Origin: Telluribacter roseus
GTDB taxonomy: Bacteria; Bacteroidota; Bacteroidia; Cytophagales; Spirosomataceae
Assembly: GCF_017355915.2 (NCBI RefSeq)
Contig: NZ_JAFEUV020000001.1
Span: forward strand, 372,001 to 436,000
Direction: 5' to 3'
DNA length: 64,000 bases
Each line of letters starts with the position of its first letter. The stretch's first letter is position 1. This document shows positions 1 to 9,653 of the stretch, one piece after another. Made by a program: the position numbers and the translations under genes. Below the pieces are notes generated by a model. The model was not told where the DNA came from and did not search any database. It saw nothing but the letters and a program-made list of their open reading frames with translations.

Positions 1-925
1 CATATCGGCCTCCTACATATTGACCATTTACTGTGGTAAACCAGGCCTGTCTCCGTGGATCATTCAGTTCGTTCATCGGATCGATGATCGTACTGGCAAT
101 CACAAAGTCCTGTCTGGTTGAAAAACGGGGGTTGAGGTTTGCCGAGATTGGATTATTGTTAGGTGGCGAAGAGATGTAGGGGAAGCGGGCATTTTCGGCA
201 TTGCTGGTCAATACCCCTCCGGCTACTGCTTCACTTACGATCTGCTTCGCTTTGGCCTGATCAACATCTGCTATTACCATACCCAGACGGAGCTTCAGCG
301 AGTTTCCGAATCTTACCCACTTATTTATATCTCCGGAGTATAGCAGGTCAGCCGCACCTGCAAATCCGGCAGCGGAAGGATCAAGTGATTTAACGGCCGC
401 ATCCAGACGGTTCAACAGATCATTATAGACTGTCTGAGCATTATCGAACTTTGGTAGCGGGTTCAACGGATCAAGAGCCTCACTGTACGGAATATCACCA
501 AATGTAAGTACCAGTACTGACCACGCATACACCTCAATGATTTCATTCTGGGCGAGCTGATTGGCCTTTACGGCAGGAGCCAGCGTCTGATCCGCTTCAA
601 TGATACGTCTCGCTTCGCGCAGATCTGACAGTACATCACGATAAATGCTCTGCCATAGAGCCTGCGGAATAGTCCGGGCGGTGAGGTTATACCGTGGCTC
701 GTCCAGATAGGTAGTCGTAGCCCACTGTTGTACATACAACCTGAAGTTATTGTTATTAACGTTAGGTGTCGTAAGCGCATCGGACAGGTTTTTAACAGCA
801 TTTGTAAAAAATGCCGGAGCCGGTACATTCGATGCGCGCTTCTGATCAATGTTATAGTCTTCGAGACTATCAACGCATGATACCATCAGTATCATGGGTA
901 ATATAAATACGAGTATCTTTTTCAT
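1..925 (-). CDS. SusD/RagB-like outer-membrane lipoprotein, 3' part cut by window edge
   Basis: A surface lipoprotein that would cap its SusC partner and capture the nutrient; the ligand cannot be read from sequence. The frame opens at the ATG complementary to 923-925 and stays open to base 1 (308 codons). The N-terminus MKKILVFILPMILMVSC is a signal peptide II with a lipobox ending at Cys17. The following helix-rich sequence (YVQQWATTTYLDEPRYN, then DIPYSEALDPLNPLPKFD) is the TPR-like part of SusD-like proteins, probably the SusD-like_2 subfamily. It starts 9 nt after the SusC stop, so the two are co-transcribed. The C-terminus lies outside the window. The family call is firm; the substrate is unknown. 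Confidence 0.9.
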   Translation of the reverse strand, partial: MKKILVFILPMILMVSCVDSLEDYNIDQKRASNVPAPAFFTNAVKNLSDALTTPNVNNNNFRLYVQQWATTTYLDEPRYNLTARTIPQALWQSIYRDVLSDLREARRIIEADQTLAPAVKANQLAQNEIIEVYAWSVLVLTFGDIPYSEALDPLNPLPKFDNAQTVYNDLLNRLDAAVKSLDPSAAGFAGAADLLYSGDINKWVRFGNSLKLRLGMVIADVDQAKAKQIVSEAVAGGVLTSNAENARFPYISSPPNNNPISANLNPRFSTRQDFVIASTIIDPMNELNDPRRQAWFTTVNGQYVGGRY

Positions 926-934
926 GTTCAAATT

Positions 935-3900
935 CTAGAAGTTAAATCTAACGTTAAAGCCATAGTTCCGTACGGCAGGGTAGGCCCCACTCTGGTATCC
1001 ACTGGCTGCATTTCCTGAGCTCAACCCCTCTTCCGGATCTGTGTACTTGGCATTCTTGTGAATGATCCACAGGTTCCGTCCTACCAGTGATACATCGATA
1101 CCCTTGAAACTACGTAGTTTTTCAACGAGTGATCTGGGCAGAGAGTAGGTCAGGGCCAGCTCTCTCAGTTTGACGAAGCTCGCATCATAGATGTACATAG
1201 AGTGAGGGGCACCAGCACCGCCTGCTACATAACCAAATGGAGTCTGGCCGTAGCCATCAAGGTTCTCGCCTCTTACTGTATTGACACTACCGTCGGCCTG
1301 TACGCCCGGGAGAAGTATACCACCACCATCAGCCACCGGTGTTCTGCTAGGGTTGCCCAGTTCATTCAGACCGGCACTTTCCGGGTACAGACCGGTAGCT
1401 TCACCGTACCATTGATCAAGGGAGAAGAAGTCGCCACCTTTGCGTACATCAATCAGGAAGCTAAGTGACAGATCCTTGTATCTGAACCGGTTGTTTAAGC
1501 CGCCTACCCAGTCAGGATTAGGATTACCAATAATGACCGCCGAGCTGGATGATCTCAGATAATATCCGTTAGGACCAACGATTCTCTGGCCATTATCATT
1601 GTACTGGTAGTCTCTTCCTCTGATCACACCATAGGGATGTCCTTCGGCAGCGTTAAGGGAAACACCCCCCTGTAAGCTGGCGATAGAGACGTTCGTAACC
1701 CGGTTATCACCCTCACCATACAGGCTGATTACCTTGTTACGGTTACGGGCAAAGTTGGCGTTGATAGTCCATGAGAAATCGTCCGTCCGTATCGGCATTA
1801 TGAAAGCCGAAACTTCAATACCCTGGTTTTGTACTTCACCCGAGTTGATATAGCGAGCCGTGAAACCAGTGGCCGGAGTAACGTTAACCGGAAGGATCTG
1901 GTTGAAGGTATTGGTTTTGTAGTACGTGACATCCAACCCTACGCGGCTATCAAAAAACTCAGCCTCTATACCAACCTCCATACTTTTGGTTCTTTCCGAC
2001 AGGAGTTGAGTATTGTTCTTCGTGTTCGGAAGTGAGAACAGTGGTGTTGAACCAAAGCCCGTTGGCTTATCATACACATCAAAAACACTCAGAGCCGGAG
2101 CATCATTACCTACTTCGGCGTAGTTGGCTCTGAACTTACCATGCGACAGCCAGGTAGCATCCACTACATTGGAGAATACAAAGTTGGCACCAACGGATGG
2201 ATAGAAGTAGGTGTTGTTGCTTTGTGGTAGCGTAGTGGATTTATCCTGACGGGCTGCCAGTTCCAGGAATACCAGTTCCTTATAGCCAAAGTTCGCATTA
2301 GCGAATATACCATCCACTCCGATGCGCTCAAACTCTTCGGTAGGTGGATCAATGGGGCTAACAGAATTTGACAATGAATACAGCCTTGGTACTACCAGAC
2401 CTCCGTTGGTACTGGCCCGGATGGAGTTGAGCCTGGTTCTGCGTATGTTACTACCAAGTAGTCCTCTGAAAGAAATATCCTCCGATATGTTCTTATCAAA
2501 GTTTAGTATCAGATCGTAGTTGGTTTCACTGTACGAGCGGTTGAATCTCGAATATGAAGCAACTCCGGCACTTCCTACAGCTACACGCTCCTCCTGAAAG
2601 TCATTAGTACCATCATACCCTAACCTTCCGATTACATTGAACCAGCTGGCTACTTTATAGGTAGCTGTTACGTAACCGAATATATGATCACGGGTATCAT
2701 TGGCGAAGTTCTCGTAACGATCCCAGTAAGGGTTATCCGAGTAGATAGGGTGGGTACCCTGCAGGTTAGCCCAGTTCCAGGTTATATTCTGCCGGTTTCT
2801 GAAGTAAGCTTCCCGCTGCTCTTTGATATCCACGTTGGTCTGCCACCACTGTCGGAAGGCCTGGTTGGGGTTACGGCCGCTATAGCCGGTACCAAATCTA
2901 CCCAGGCCCTGCACATTAGTATAGTTGGCAGAAGCAGATACAGTGAGTCGGTCCGATATATCATATGAAGCTGACAGGTTCAGCAGGTTCTTGTCCAGCT
3001 TACTGTTAGGTAGTACTCCTTTGTCATCATTGCGGGTATAGCCTAGTTTAAAAGTAGCTTTTTCGGCGCCACCGCTAATGAATATACTCTGGTTGGAGCT
3101 TACGGCCGTTTCGTAGAAAGAAGACGGATCGTTAGCCGCGGCTACCCAGGGTCTTGCCTTACGGTAATTGGGGGAGAAAGGATCAAGGGCATCCCACTGG
3201 TATACCAGCTGATTCGGGTCAAAACGGGGGCCATAGGAGGCATCATCCGTAAACATTACGGTTGGTCTGGGTCCATCATCAAAAGTGGCATCAAGAAAAG
3301 CGGGTTCATAGCCAGCTCCATATTCTTTCTGATAGCGGGCAAAGGTACTCTTATCAATAGTACCCCAGGTTACACCACTGTTGATCGTGATGTCCAGGCT
3401 GTTCTTTCTGCCTTTCTTGGTGGTGATCATGATCACACCGTTGGCCGCTCTCGAACCGTATAGGGCCGTTGCTGCCGCTCCCTTCAAAACGTTGATTGAA
3501 GCGATATTGTCGGGGTTGATATCAGCGGCCGCATTTCCGTAGTCAGGACCACCTCTACCTGTACGCTGGTTGGTGGTATTGGTATTGGCGTTTGAAACAG
3601 GTACACCATCGATGACAAACAGCGCCTGGTTATTTCCGGTTATTGACTTGTAGCCACGGATAACTACGTTGGTAGATCCGCCCATGTTGTTGTTAGTCTT
3701 AATATCCAGACCAGCCACCTTACCGGAAAGCGCATTGACAAAGTTGACATTTCGTGCCTGCGTGATCTGATCGGCACTTACCTGCTGGGCTGAATAGGCC
3801 AGTTCGTTTCTGTTCCTTTCAATACCCAGGGCAGTTACGACTACTTCCTGCAGCTGATTGACATCCGGATTCAGCGAGACATTGATCACTGATTGATCCG

Positions 3901-4153
3901 CAATCAGTACCTCTTTGTTCGTAAATCCAATAAAGCTAAATACCAGGATACTTCCGGATGGCGCTGCGATACTGAATGTACCTTCACTGTTTGTTGTGGT
4001 GCCTCGGGTAGTACCTTTTACCGCAATGTTTACCCCTGGGAGAGGTGATCCGTCATCAGCAGTGACCCTACCAGTCACCGTGCGATCCTGAGCGTAGACC
4101 TGGTTTGCCATAAGCATCAGGCCCGCAATCAAAGTGAATAAATACTTCCTCAT
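935..4153 (-). CDS. SusC/RagA-family TonB-dependent outer-membrane transporter
   Basis: TonB-driven importer for an oligomeric nutrient, 1072 aa. Residues 1-21 are a signal peptide ending in VYA-Q. About 24-105 is the carboxypeptidase-regulatory-like domain (VTGRVTADDGSPLPGVNIAV). Next is the plug, with the family-typical segments VVIRGYKSITGNNQALFVIDG and LKGAAATALYGSRAANGVI (roughly 165-240), then the beta-barrel, ending in the terminal aromatic of NVRFNF. There is no N-terminal STN domain, so direct anti-sigma signalling is not expected. It pairs with the SusD-like gene 9 nt downstream. A second SusC/SusD pair lies just upstream on the same strand and diverges clearly in the barrel, so this is not a recent duplication. 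Confidence 0.95.
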   Translation of the reverse strand: MRKYLFTLIAGLMLMANQVYAQDRTVTGRVTADDGSPLPGVNIAVKGTTRGTTTNSEGTFSIAAPSGSILVFSFIGFTNKEVLIADQSVINVSLNPDVNQLQEVVVTALGIERNRNELAYSAQQVSADQITQARNVNFVNALSGKVAGLDIKTNNNMGGSTNVVIRGYKSITGNNQALFVIDGVPVSNANTNTTNQRTGRGGPDYGNAAADINPDNIASINVLKGAAATALYGSRAANGVIMITTKKGRKNSLDITINSGVTWGTIDKSTFARYQKEYGAGYEPAFLDATFDDGPRPTVMFTDDASYGPRFDPNQLVYQWDALDPFSPNYRKARPWVAAANDPSSFYETAVSSNQSIFISGGAEKATFKLGYTRNDDKGVLPNSKLDKNLLNLSASYDISDRLTVSASANYTNVQGLGRFGTGYSGRNPNQAFRQWWQTNVDIKEQREAYFRNRQNITWNWANLQGTHPIYSDNPYWDRYENFANDTRDHIFGYVTATYKVASWFNVIGRLGYDGTNDFQEERVAVGSAGVASYSRFNRSYSETNYDLILNFDKNISEDISFRGLLGSNIRRTRLNSIRASTNGGLVVPRLYSLSNSVSPIDPPTEEFERIGVDGIFANANFGYKELVFLELAARQDKSTTLPQSNNTYFYPSVGANFVFSNVVDATWLSHGKFRANYAEVGNDAPALSVFDVYDKPTGFGSTPLFSLPNTKNNTQLLSERTKSMEVGIEAEFFDSRVGLDVTYYKTNTFNQILPVNVTPATGFTARYINSGEVQNQGIEVSAFIMPIRTDDFSWTINANFARNRNKVISLYGEGDNRVTNVSIASLQGGVSLNAAEGHPYGVIRGRDYQYNDNGQRIVGPNGYYLRSSSSAVIIGNPNPDWVGGLNNRFRYKDLSLSFLIDVRKGGDFFSLDQWYGEATGLYPESAGLNELGNPSRTPVADGGGILLPGVQADGSVNTVRGENLDGYGQTPFGYVAGGAGAPHSMYIYDASFVKLRELALTYSLPRSLVEKLRSFKGIDVSLVGRNLWIIHKNAKYTDPEEGLSSGNAASGYQSGAYPAVRNYGFNVRFNF

Positions 4154-4185
4154 ACGATTAGGTTAAATGAAAAATGTGTTATGAA

Positions 4186-4207
4186 AACAGTTATTTAAGT
4201 AACTGTT
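4186..4207. repeat. 22-bp inverted repeat in the SusC leader
   Basis: AACAGTTATTTAAGTAACTG plus TT reads almost the same on both strands, with one mismatched pair in 22 bp. It lies 33-54 nt upstream of the SusC start codon, where a repressor or activator operator could sit. It lacks a following T-run, so it is unlikely to be a terminator. Operator function is inference. Confidence 0.4.
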
Positions 4208-4484
4208 AGTAAAACTAATATGTTGGCAATAGGTTTAAAGTCCAGAATAAAATTTTGATAGAGTGTATAAAGCGCAAATAATCAATACTAAAGTCTACTT
4301 ACAAGTAGAGGTAGGTTACTTAATATTCTGAATTTGATTACTGTGAGCCATTTGACACACCGTGTGCTTTATACTTTGTTTGATGAAGAAGTATAGGGGA
4401 AAGATCAGATTGGGGGAAATTTGGAGTAGGTATGAAGGATAATGGGGCAAATAAGTAGAAAACGCCTTACGAGAGAACACAAAA

Positions 4485-4520
4485 GAAGAGGCCGCTTCCA
4501 GTACTGGAAGCGGCCTCTTC
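4485..4520 (-). terminator. Intrinsic terminator of the SusC/SusD/lipoprotein operon
   Basis: A perfect 36-bp palindrome whose arms (GAAGAGGCCGCTTCCA and its complement) meet at GTAC. On the minus strand it is followed by CTTTTG. It ends the operon whose last gene stops at 4565. Confidence 0.85.
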
Positions 4521-4564
4521 GGTAATCCGTTGCCTGGCAAGTTTAGTACCTACCAGAGCATGTA

Positions 4565-5053
4565 TTATTGAATAACATTCACCCGTACACGTTGGGTAAC
4601 GATCTGCGTGTTGTCATCCAGCGTCACCAGGAAAATGAAAGCAAGTTCCTGACCTGCTGCAACGGGTGTTGTAGCCGTACGACGCTTGGTCTGAAACTCA
4701 GCGATGGTCGTAGTGAACACAGCTTTAGTACCCTCACCCGGAATCGGAGCCGAAAGGTAGTTAGCACCTGTATTCAGTGTAGCTATGTTGATAGCATTTG
4801 CACCAGCCGCCACCTTCGTGATCTCTTTGATAGTACGTCCTGATGACTCAGGAATCGACAGTTCAAAGCGGATGGGATCATTGGCCGCCAGCGAAACCCG
4901 GATGAAGGGATCAAACCCATGCGTAGTCGCATTAGGGAACGTTACGGGTATAGGTGCAATGTTGTCGCTGTTGAACACGCCATAGTCCTTCTCGCAGGAA
5001 GTGATCGTGATCAGAGCGATCAATAGACCAAATATATTTATAAGCTTTTTCAT
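4565..5053 (-). CDS. Small SusC/SusD-associated lipoprotein, function unknown
   Basis: A 162-aa protein starting at the ATG complementary to 5051-5053. This start is preferred because it gives a clean lipoprotein signal, MKKLINIFGLLIALITITSC; an upstream in-frame codon would add 12 residues without signal character. The mature part is rich in beta-forming, Ala/Thr-containing sequence and ends TQRVRVNVIQ. I do not recognise the family. Genes of this kind often follow SusC/SusD pairs and encode extra surface-exposed ligand-binding lipoproteins; that role is inferred from position only. It starts 25 nt after the SusD-like stop and precedes a strong terminator. Confidence 0.75.
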   Translation of the reverse strand: MKKLINIFGLLIALITITSCEKDYGVFNSDNIAPIPVTFPNATTHGFDPFIRVSLAANDPIRFELSIPESSGRTIKEITKVAAGANAINIATLNTGANYLSAPIPGEGTKAVFTTTIAEFQTKRRTATTPVAAGQELAFIFLVTLDDNTQIVTQRVRVNVIQ

Positions 5054-5078
5054 GTTTGTTTCTATTGAAGAGTTTGAA

Positions 5079-6533
5079 TTAGTCAACATCCCACCAAACT
5101 TTCACGTTTGAGAAAATATTTGGAGTGAAGTTAGGATTACGAGCAATTTCCTGATCGATGTACTGTGCACGCACAGGACGGGTACCATCTATACCTACAG
5201 CATTCTGGTGAGCTGGTAGGGCAGGGTAGCCAGTTCTTCTCCAATCATTCCACTGCTCCAGACCGTTTCCAAACGCAGCAATGTACTTCTGAGTAATGAT
5301 CTTCTCGATTTTTTCCGCGTCAGTACCTGTCAGGGTTACTTCGGTAGGATTAGCCGTGAAGTAAGCAGTAATCTCAGCCGCAGTCAGGCCAGCTGCCTGC
5401 ATTGACGCACGGATACCTTCCTGATACAGAGCCTCGGCATCACCGGCAGTACCCAGCGTAATAGCTGACTCAGCCAGGATGAACGCACGCTGAGCGTTAG
5501 TTACCAGACGAACAGGACCTTCACCCGCAGCACCGGTTACGTAAGAGCTAAAACGTGACCATGAAGACTGAGGCTGGGGCAGTGTACCACGGAAACCGTT
5601 AACGATTGTAACGTAGCTTCCAGTTGGCTTCGTCACGAACTTCTCAAGACGAGGGTCATTCTTGCCTTGCAGCAGGTTTACAAAGTTAGTACTGATCATT
5701 ACTTCATTTCTGAAGGACTGACCCTCCTGAGCTGCCCACTCAAATACCGGAGCTTTACTTCCTACCGATGATCCAAAGCGAACATTCAGGTTTTCAGAGT
5801 TCTGCTTGATATAGTTATCGCTGGCAAGTACCTCATCAATAACTTGTTTGGCCAGTGCAGGCTCTTTACGAGAGATTGTGTTGGCAAACTTTAGCAGGAT
5901 AGTATTACCGGCTTTCTTCCAGTTCGCGAGGTTACCTCCGTATACCAGATCATCAGCTCCGGGCTTAACAGTAGAAGGAGCATCCAGATCAGCAATACCC
6001 TCTCTTACCAGGTCAAACAGACCCTGAATCTGAGCAGTACCTTTGTAGATATCTTCCTGCTTGTCCACGCGAGGCTGCGTGTTGGCATCACCTAACAGAG
6101 CTTCTGAGTAGGGTACATCACCCCACACGTCGGTAGCAAGTGAGTACGTGTATGCCTTCATGATCTTGGCAATACCAGAGTAAGCCTTGGCACCAATGGC
6201 ATCGGCTGATTCGATGGTCTTGTTGTAAGAGATCAGAGCACCGCCGTAGACCTCAAAACGCCACTGGTTCTGGAAATCTCCACCGTTGGTGTTATAGATG
6301 TCGTAAGTAGCCGGGCTACCACCAGCACCAGCCGTTACGCTCATGATGGTAGAGGCGAAGCGGTTCAGCTCGTTGTTATTAGCAAAGGCTGTACCGGTCA
6401 GGGCACTGGGCAGAAGCACTGAGGGGGGCACACTTGTAGGATTGTTCGGAGTCTGGTTGATATCCAGAAAATCATTACAAGAGGTGGCTGTGAGTAGCAA
6501 GGCCCCCGCTATGTATGTGATTACTTTTTTCAT
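5079..6533 (-). CDS. SusD-like_2 family nutrient-binding lipoprotein
   Basis: 484 aa. Signal peptide and lipobox MKKVITYIAGALLLTATSC place the acylated Cys at position 19. The opening NDFLDINQTPNNPTSVPPSVLLPSAL and the later DVWGDVPYSEALLGD segment are typical of SusD-like proteins of the PF12771 type. The C-terminal half (GNGLEQWNDWRRTGYPAL) also fits that family. It follows its SusC partner by 18 nt and is followed by the small lipoprotein. Substrate unknown; there are no neighbouring polysaccharide-degrading enzymes, so peptides, glycans or other ligands are all possible. Confidence 0.92.
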   Translation of the reverse strand: MKKVITYIAGALLLTATSCNDFLDINQTPNNPTSVPPSVLLPSALTGTAFANNNELNRFASTIMSVTAGAGGSPATYDIYNTNGGDFQNQWRFEVYGGALISYNKTIESADAIGAKAYSGIAKIMKAYTYSLATDVWGDVPYSEALLGDANTQPRVDKQEDIYKGTAQIQGLFDLVREGIADLDAPSTVKPGADDLVYGGNLANWKKAGNTILLKFANTISRKEPALAKQVIDEVLASDNYIKQNSENLNVRFGSSVGSKAPVFEWAAQEGQSFRNEVMISTNFVNLLQGKNDPRLEKFVTKPTGSYVTIVNGFRGTLPQPQSSWSRFSSYVTGAAGEGPVRLVTNAQRAFILAESAITLGTAGDAEALYQEGIRASMQAAGLTAAEITAYFTANPTEVTLTGTDAEKIEKIITQKYIAAFGNGLEQWNDWRRTGYPALPAHQNAVGIDGTRPVRAQYIDQEIARNPNFTPNIFSNVKVWWDVD

Positions 6534-6551
6534 TTTAGTCAGTTGAAATTT

Positions 6552-9500
6552 TTAGAAGGTAAATCTTAAGTTAACCCCGTAGTTTTTGGTCTGAGGAGCA
6601 CCGTTCAGATCAAGACCCTGGATATTACCTGCACCTTGTGTGTTTACTTCAGGATCGCCTGGGAAGCCAGGAGCGAAGAACCACAGGTTACGACCACTCA
6701 CACCGATTGTAGCACCACCGAATGGAGTGTTACGCAGCCACTGAGCTGGCAGGTTGTAGTTAAGTGCAATCTCACGCAGACGGTATACCGTAGCATCGAA
6801 TACAGCACCTTCCGAAGCAAGACCTCCAAGAGCTGCCCAGTACGTCTGAGCCGGGATCTGGATGTTGTTAGGAGTAAAAGTACCATCAGCATTGGCAATC
6901 ACACCTGGCAGAACGCGGGGAAGCCCACGATCAACACCTGTGAAGTCGATGTGTCCACCTGAACGAAGGTCAACCATGCTGAATGAGTAAAGCTGGCCGC
7001 CCTGACGGGTATCGAACAGGATGCTCAAGTTCAGACCTTTGTAGTTGAAGGTGTTGGTGATACCACCTGTCCAGTTAGGCTGAACGTTGGCAATTACTTC
7101 ACCGGCAGTGGCAGGCAGGTACGTACCAGTAGATGGGTTTACCAGCAGTTCACCGGCTTCGTTACGCTGGTTTTTGCTACCAATGATTACACCGTATGGG
7201 AATCCTTCTTTGATAGATGGGTTAATACCAGAGAACTGGTTACCAGTGATCGCTGAGTTATCTACACCAGGAGCAATCGAGATTACTTTGTTACGGATAC
7301 GGGTAAAGTTAGCCGCTACATCCCACTTGAAAGCACCGGTTCTTACTATGGTTGAAGTAAGTACAGCCTCAATACCCTTATTGGTCATCTCACCAATGTT
7401 GGTAGTACGGGTATCAAATCCGGAAGCGTTAGAAACCGCTACGTTGAAGATCTGGTTGGTACTGCGGGTATCGAAGAGGGCCAGGTCAAGACCTAGGCGG
7501 TTTCTGAACAGACCTACGTTCAAACCTACTTCGTAAGACGTTACAAACTCAGGAGTCAGGTTGTTGCTACCAATACGGGTTGAAGGAGTAAATCCAGGAA
7601 TGCTGGCACCGCCTACTGATAGAGGGAACGTAACGCTGGCTACGTTGTTACCGTAGGTACTCTGTACAAATACCGACTGCAGCAGGTAAGGATCAGCATC
7701 ACGACCTACGCGGGCGGCACTGGCTCTTAGCTTGGTATATGACAGTACATCAGACTCCAGCTTGAACGCGTCGGTTGGCACAAAGCTCACAGCTACCGAT
7801 GGGTAGAAGTAAGCGCTGTTTCCTTTGGGAAGAGTAGATGATTTATCTACACGTCCTGAAAGCTCAAGGAACAGGTACTGATTGTAACCCAGTGACAGCT
7901 GACCATAGTGACCTACAAGTCTTCTTCTGTTACGTGTTTCGGCCGAAGCTGTGAATACAGAACCGTTACTTACGTTGTCAAATCCAGGGATCGTTAGTGA
8001 AGCAGCACTTACAGTAGAATTCTGGAAATCACGCTGGTTCAGGTTCTGACCCAGTAGGAGGGTAGCGTCAAGTCCTTCCATCAGGAAGTTGCTCTTCTGA
8101 GCTGTGATCAACAGGTCTCCGTTCAGCTCAGAGTTGAAGATAGCATCCTCAATGATTTGTCCCTGAGTCTGACGAGCCGAGCCAATGCGGAGAGTCAGTT
8201 TACGACGGTCCATGTACGAGTCAGCCGTTACACGGTAGGTTACGTTCAACCAGTTGGTGATGTCATAACCTACTCTCAGGTTACCAAACACACGGTCAAC
8301 GTTTGATCTCAGGAACTCGTTGTTCACACTCCACAGAGGGTGGTTCTGAGCAGGGTTGTAGAAAATACTTCTGCCAAGCTCATTCTGGAAAGGACGACCT
8401 GAGAAGTCAAACGAACGGGGAATACGAGTGATCTGACCGAAAGCCGAGCCACCGTTACCCATCGTTGTATTCTGCTGGGTTGACTTTACATACGTAATAG
8501 TACCACCTACGCGTACTCCGTTGGTCAGTCTCTTATTACCACCTACGGCTACACTGTGACGGTTAAATTCACTGTTAGGAATTACACCGTTCTGGAACAT
8601 TGAGTTGATAGTAGCGATGTAGTTATCATCAATGGTTCCTGAAGCGATGCTCACGCCATTCTGAAGGATGTTACCAGTACGGTAGAACTCCTTGAAGTGG
8701 TTAGGGTAAGCCTGGTAAGGTACTGTTTCACCCTGAGAGTTAACTACAGTTTCGAAGCCTGGTGTGCCAAAGCGAGGTCCCCATGAGCCGGTTGTAGTAG
8801 GTACAAAGTTGTTGTTAGTACCCTGTCCATATTCATTCTGCAGTGAAGGCAGACCAGTCGCCTGCTGTACGTTGTACGAAGAGTTTACAGTAACTTCAGT
8901 TTTGCCCTTCATTGTACGACCACTCTTAGTGGTAATAACGATAGCACCAGCCGAAGCTCTTGAACCATATAGTACAGCAGCAGCAGGTCCTTTCAGGATG
9001 TTGATAGACTCGATCGTCTCAGGAGCGATATCCGAAAGACGGTTAGAAGGCTGCGAACCGAACAGTGTGTTCTGGGTATTGTCGGTGTTGTTGTTGAAGA
9101 TGATACCATCTACTACGATCAGAGGCTGGTTGTTACCGTTGAATGAGGTAATACCACGGATGTTGATGTTAGTAGAGGCACCTGCAGCACCTGAAGCACT
9201 ACCGATGTTAACACCGGCCAGTTTACCTTGAAGTGTGTTCAGTAGGTTAGGCTCTGAGCGCTGTGATATAAGATCACCACTCACAGACTGTACTGCATAA
9301 CCCAATGAGCGTCTGTCACGCTCGATACCCTGAGCTGTTACTACTACTTCATTAAGCTCATTGATACCTGATTGTAAGGTAACATTAATAACAGTTTGGT
9401 TACCAACTTGTACTTCTCTGCTTTCAAAGCCTACAAAGCTGAATACCAATGTTGCTGATGAAGGGGCTGACAACGAGTAGGATCCATTGTTGTCAGTAGT

Positions 9501-9653
9501 TGTACCGGTGGTTCCCCCTTTGACGGCCACTGTGGCCCCCGGGATGGGTGAACCATCTGTATCCGTAACTCTACCAGATACAGTGTTGCTTTGAGCGTAT
9601 GTCTGACCAATGGCAAGTAATACGCCCAAAAACAATAGTAGGAGTTTTCTCAT
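6552..9653 (-). CDS. SusC/RagA-family TonB-dependent outer-membrane transporter
   Basis: 1033 aa. Signal peptide MRKLLLLFLGVLLAIGQTYAQ, regulatory-like domain at about 24-105 (VSGRVTDTDGSPIPGATVAV), then the plug (NINIRGITSFNGNNQPLIVV; ILKGPAAAVLYGSRASAGAI) and a long barrel ending YGVNLRFTF. It is the first gene of a three-gene operon with a SusD-like and a small lipoprotein. A good -7/-33 promoter pair lies 46-78 nt upstream of the start. Compared with the other SusC in the window the N-terminal domain is closely similar and the barrel much less so. Confidence 0.95.
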   Translation of the reverse strand: MRKLLLLFLGVLLAIGQTYAQSNTVSGRVTDTDGSPIPGATVAVKGGTTGTTTDNNGSYSLSAPSSATLVFSFVGFESREVQVGNQTVINVTLQSGINELNEVVVTAQGIERDRRSLGYAVQSVSGDLISQRSEPNLLNTLQGKLAGVNIGSASGAAGASTNINIRGITSFNGNNQPLIVVDGIIFNNNTDNTQNTLFGSQPSNRLSDIAPETIESINILKGPAAAVLYGSRASAGAIVITTKSGRTMKGKTEVTVNSSYNVQQATGLPSLQNEYGQGTNNNFVPTTTGSWGPRFGTPGFETVVNSQGETVPYQAYPNHFKEFYRTGNILQNGVSIASGTIDDNYIATINSMFQNGVIPNSEFNRHSVAVGGNKRLTNGVRVGGTITYVKSTQQNTTMGNGGSAFGQITRIPRSFDFSGRPFQNELGRSIFYNPAQNHPLWSVNNEFLRSNVDRVFGNLRVGYDITNWLNVTYRVTADSYMDRRKLTLRIGSARQTQGQIIEDAIFNSELNGDLLITAQKSNFLMEGLDATLLLGQNLNQRDFQNSTVSAASLTIPGFDNVSNGSVFTASAETRNRRRLVGHYGQLSLGYNQYLFLELSGRVDKSSTLPKGNSAYFYPSVAVSFVPTDAFKLESDVLSYTKLRASAARVGRDADPYLLQSVFVQSTYGNNVASVTFPLSVGGASIPGFTPSTRIGSNNLTPEFVTSYEVGLNVGLFRNRLGLDLALFDTRSTNQIFNVAVSNASGFDTRTTNIGEMTNKGIEAVLTSTIVRTGAFKWDVAANFTRIRNKVISIAPGVDNSAITGNQFSGINPSIKEGFPYGVIIGSKNQRNEAGELLVNPSTGTYLPATAGEVIANVQPNWTGGITNTFNYKGLNLSILFDTRQGGQLYSFSMVDLRSGGHIDFTGVDRGLPRVLPGVIANADGTFTPNNIQIPAQTYWAALGGLASEGAVFDATVYRLREIALNYNLPAQWLRNTPFGGATIGVSGRNLWFFAPGFPGDPEVNTQGAGNIQGLDLNGAPQTKNYGVNLRFTF

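Larger units (their letters stand above)
4154..4564. other. Intergenic region between the two SusC/SusD operons
   Basis: A stretch of 411 bases, AT-rich next to the SusC start. It holds a near-perfect inverted repeat at 4186-4207 and the terminator of the upstream lipoprotein gene at 4485-4520. It must contain the promoter of the SusC gene at 4153, but no exact TAnnTTTG element was found on the minus strand. No convincing ORF is present; a 74-codon minus-strand frame here runs through the terminator and has no family features. Confidence 0.6.

Noticed and set aside
1-9653. Polysaccharide utilisation locus linked to the GH5-like gene at 29142-30305
   Set aside because: About 20 kb and many unrelated genes separate them, and no other carbohydrate enzymes adjoin the SusC/SusD pairs.
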